Assembly (NCBI GenBank): GCA_030668755.1
Contig: DAOVEW010000036.1
Coordinates: forward strand, 1-7,438
Source of the DNA: Bacillota bacterium
Lineage (GTDB): Bacteria > Armatimonadota > Hebobacteria > Hebobacterales > Hebobacteraceae
Direction: 5' to 3'
DNA: 7,438 nt
Shown: positions 5,880 to 7,438 of the stretch, piece after piece
Layout of the letters: the number at the start of each line of letters is the position of its first letter
How positions within the stretch are numbered: the first letter of the stretch is position 1
Notes under the pieces: model-generated
What the model saw: the letters and a program-made list of their open reading frames with translations, nothing else
What the model was told of the DNA's origin: nothing
Databases searched by the model: none
Translations under genes and position numbers: made by a program

Positions 5880-6679
5880 AGATATCTATCTGCGGCAAAG
5901 GAGGAAGCGGCAAGAGCACGGTTGTGACGTTACTTGCTCAAGAGCTCAGCCGGCGAGGCTGGCGTGTGCTGGTGGTGGACTCAGACGAGTCCAATTCCGG
6001 GCTGCATCGGCTGCTCGGGTTTGAGCAACCGCCCCGGCCGCTCCTGGAGCTCGTGGGGGGAAAGAAGAACGTCCAGCGCGAGTTGCGGACGAAGTTCGGC
6101 AGCGGAGAGGATCGGTCAGGGCTATCGGTGTTGGCCCGGCCGGAGGTGCGAGTTGCGGATCTCCCGGCCGAGCATTTCGCGGAGCGAGACCGGACGCGGC
6201 TAGTCACGGTGGGCAAGATCCATCAGGCTTTGGAGGGCTGCGCCTGCCCTATGGGCGTACTCGCCCGCGAGTTCCTGAAGAAGCTTCGCACGGCGGATGA
6301 TGAGATTGTCGTGGTTGATATGGAAGCCGGCATCGAGCACTTCGGCCGCGGCATTGAGACCAGCATTGACGCAGTGATAGTCGTGGTGGAGGCGTCTTTT
6401 GAGTCACTGGAACTGGCTGGTAAGGTGAGGCAACTGGCGTCGGACGCGAGCGCGAGCTTCATCGGGGCCATCGTGAACAAGGTTGACTCGCAGGAGCTTG
6501 CATCGCGGCTCGCGAGAGAGCTGCAGGCCCGCGAGATAGCGGTTGTCGGCACTATCTACCATCACGAGGAAATCGCGGCCGCCGGCCTGGCTGGGGAAGC
6601 ACCCTCCTCGGAGGCCGCGCAGCAGGAGGCAGCTGCCATCGTGGACGCGCTCTTGGCGCGGGGGAGTACCGGCCGGTAA
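5876..6679 (+). CDS. CooC-family nickel/metal-insertion ATPase
   Basis: A 267-residue MinD/SIMIBI-type P-loop ATPase of the CooC family, which loads nickel or otherwise matures CO dehydrogenase/acetyl-CoA synthase and related metalloenzymes using ATP. Visible parts are the deviant Walker A with signature lysine, GKGGSGKST (7-15); VLVVDSDES (31-39); the CooC-specific CxC metal site at the dimer interface, C122 and C124 in EGCACPMGVL; DMEAGIEHFGRG (148-159), the Walker B/switch II region typical of CooC; and NKVD (201-204) for base recognition. The length is normal. The start is a TTG overlapping the preceding stop in TTGA; it is chosen because the P-loop strand KISICGKGG begins at once. No CO dehydrogenase catalytic subunit lies in the window, so the client enzyme is unknown. 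It could serve a CODH/ACS encoded to the right or a corrinoid system. Confidence 0.93.
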   Translation: MKISICGKGGSGKSTVVTLLAQELSRRGWRVLVVDSDESNSGLHRLLGFEQPPRPLLELVGGKKNVQRELRTKFGSGEDRSGLSVLARPEVRVADLPAEHFAERDRTRLVTVGKIHQALEGCACPMGVLAREFLKKLRTADDEIVVVDMEAGIEHFGRGIETSIDAVIVVVEASFESLELAGKVRQLASDASASFIGAIVNKVDSQELASRLARELQAREIAVVGTIYHHEEIAAAGLAGEAPSSEAAQQEAAAIVDALLARGSTGR

Positions 6680-6707
6680 GGCGGGAGCTGCCGATGGGAG
6701 ACAGACC

Positions 6708-6902
6708 ATGTGCCTGGTAGTGGTCTATGTGAAAGAGCGAGAACAGTCAGAGCCCGCGGAACGAGTTTTCGCCGATGCGGCCCACATCGAATGCCGAGAT
6801 GGCAAAGTCGTTGTGACCGGCCTCTTCGGTGAGTCGAAGAGCCTAGAAGCAGAAGTGCGGAGTATCGACCTGGTGAACAATCAGGTTATCCTTGAGAGGT
6901 AG
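6708..6902 (+). CDS. CooT-family nickel-binding protein
   Basis: A 64-residue protein that begins MCLVVVY and continues as a small beta-rich fold with IECRDGKVVVTGLFGESKSLEAEV and a final IDLVNNQVIL strand. This is the pattern of CooT, a small dimeric protein whose Cys2 binds nickel for CO dehydrogenase maturation; C2 is kept here. The ATG is preceded by GGGAG (6696-6700) 7 bases upstream, in a 28-base gap after the CooC-like gene. The same frame is open back to 6543, but that part overlaps the ATPase gene and is a shadow. CooT-like proteins also occur beside corrinoid methyltransferase genes without CODH, so the metal and client here are not certain. The family call rests mainly on the N-terminal MCL, the length and the neighbour. 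Confidence 0.88.
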   Translation: MCLVVVYVKEREQSEPAERVFADAAHIECRDGKVVVTGLFGESKSLEAEVRSIDLVNNQVILER

Positions 6903-6970
6903 GCGTGGCGCTGTGTTGAGAGAGCCCAAGCGAGGACGCAACCTCGGTTGGATAACCGGGAGACAGAGAT

Positions 6971-7438
6971 ATGCCGAAGATGTTCTTCCCTCAGTATAAG
7001 AGGGGCCGAGATGGAATCGAGTGCTTCGAAGGCACTATACTCGACCACGCCCGGAAGTTCGGCATCGAGCTCGCCGCAGAATGCGGGGGTCGAGGTCAGT
7101 GTCGGGGCTGCGTTGTGCGGGTGGAGCGCGGGGCGGAGGCGCTCGCCGCGAAGACGACTGCGGAGCTCGGAGCCGACCTGTCAGAAGGAGAACGGCTTGC
7201 CTGCCAGGCCCGTGTAGTCGCGCCCGCGGACATTCGGGTGTATGCCAAGGCAGGCACACCGTATACGATCCTGGTGAGCTCTCAGCATCAGGCCGTGGAC
7301 CTCGCGCCTCTGACCTATCGCAGGGGAGAGTCGGTTGTGCGAAGGACGCCAACCGGAGAGGAGATGCTGGAGCCTTATCGGGATGGCATATACGGACTCG
7401 CTATCGATGTTGGAACCACGACGCTTGTCTTCGAGGTC
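6971..7438 (+). CDS. [2Fe-2S]/ASKHA corrinoid-activation protein (RACo/RamA-like), 3' end outside window
   Basis: Only the first 156 codons are inside the window; the frame is open at the right edge. The N-terminal domain is a plant-type [2Fe-2S] ferredoxin with ligands C38, C44, C47 and C78 (Cx5Cx2Cx30C) in AECGGRGQCRGC and RLACQARV. After a linker, the ASKHA (actin/Hsp70-like) ATPase domain starts with GLAIDVGTTT (142-151), the phosphate-1 loop. This order is that of the DUF4445/RACo group, which reductively activates corrinoid proteins by ATP-coupled electron transfer to inactive Co(II). RamA-type proteins do the same job but carry C-terminal [4Fe-4S] clusters; whether any lie downstream cannot be seen. 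GGGAG (6958-6962) lies 8 bases before the ATG, in the same GGGAGACAGA leader used by the CooT-like gene. The ferredoxin in the operon is a possible electron donor (inference). This gene is the strongest pointer to a corrinoid pathway. Confidence 0.93.
   Translation, partial: MPKMFFPQYKRGRDGIECFEGTILDHARKFGIELAAECGGRGQCRGCVVRVERGAEALAAKTTAELGADLSEGERLACQARVVAPADIRVYAKAGTPYTILVSSQHQAVDLAPLTYRRGESVVRRTPTGEEMLEPYRDGIYGLAIDVGTTTLVFEV

Noticed and set aside
6948..7217. 89-codon + strand frame near the right edge
   Set aside because: It overlaps the ASKHA gene in another frame and is Ser/Arg-rich low-complexity sequence; the [2Fe-2S] and ASKHA motifs define the real frame.

Overview
The window comes from a GC-rich bacterium that is probably anaerobic. 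The evidence is a dicluster ferredoxin, a CooC-family maturation ATPase, a CooT-family nickel-binding protein and the start of a [2Fe-2S]/ASKHA corrinoid-activator protein. These families are typical of organisms that use corrinoid methyltransferases or carbon monoxide dehydrogenase. The phylum cannot be fixed from the sequence; some acetogenic Firmicutes, Chloroflexota, Actinobacteriota and Armatimonadota-like lineages would all fit. Every gene reads on the + strand.

Left part (1-1895): a creatininase-family gene that has lost its middle by an in-frame deletion (136-489); an intact sugar phosphate isomerase/epimerase-like TIM-barrel gene (736-1596); then a gap with a 52-codon coding-like remnant (1682-1840) of unknown family. 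Two damaged genes around one intact gene suggest an eroding catabolic region.

Main operon (1896 to the right edge): a near-consensus sigma-70 promoter (TTGACA, 17-base spacer, TATGAT) precedes an ArsR-type repressor. Next comes a carboxymuconolactone decarboxylase (AhpD-like) gene that overlaps the repressor's stop codon but is broken by three frameshifts. It is followed by a 2x[4Fe-4S] ferredoxin, a winged-helix/methyltransferase fusion, an FmdB-type zinc ribbon, a small Cys/His-rich protein, a DUF1638 protein, a second methyltransferase, a CooC-type ATPase, a CooT-type protein, and the first 156 residues of the ASKHA protein. Gaps are short or absent except at 4375-4547.

Working model (inference): the operon encodes maturation, reductive activation and methyl-transfer functions for a corrinoid- or nickel-dependent one-carbon enzyme, under ArsR control. 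CooC and CooT would handle the metal, and the ferredoxin and ASKHA protein would supply and gate low-potential electrons. The small Cys-rich proteins, DUF1638 and the two SAM-methyltransferase-fold proteins would be accessory parts. The catalytic corrinoid protein, methyltransferase or CO dehydrogenase is not in the window and would be expected to the right.
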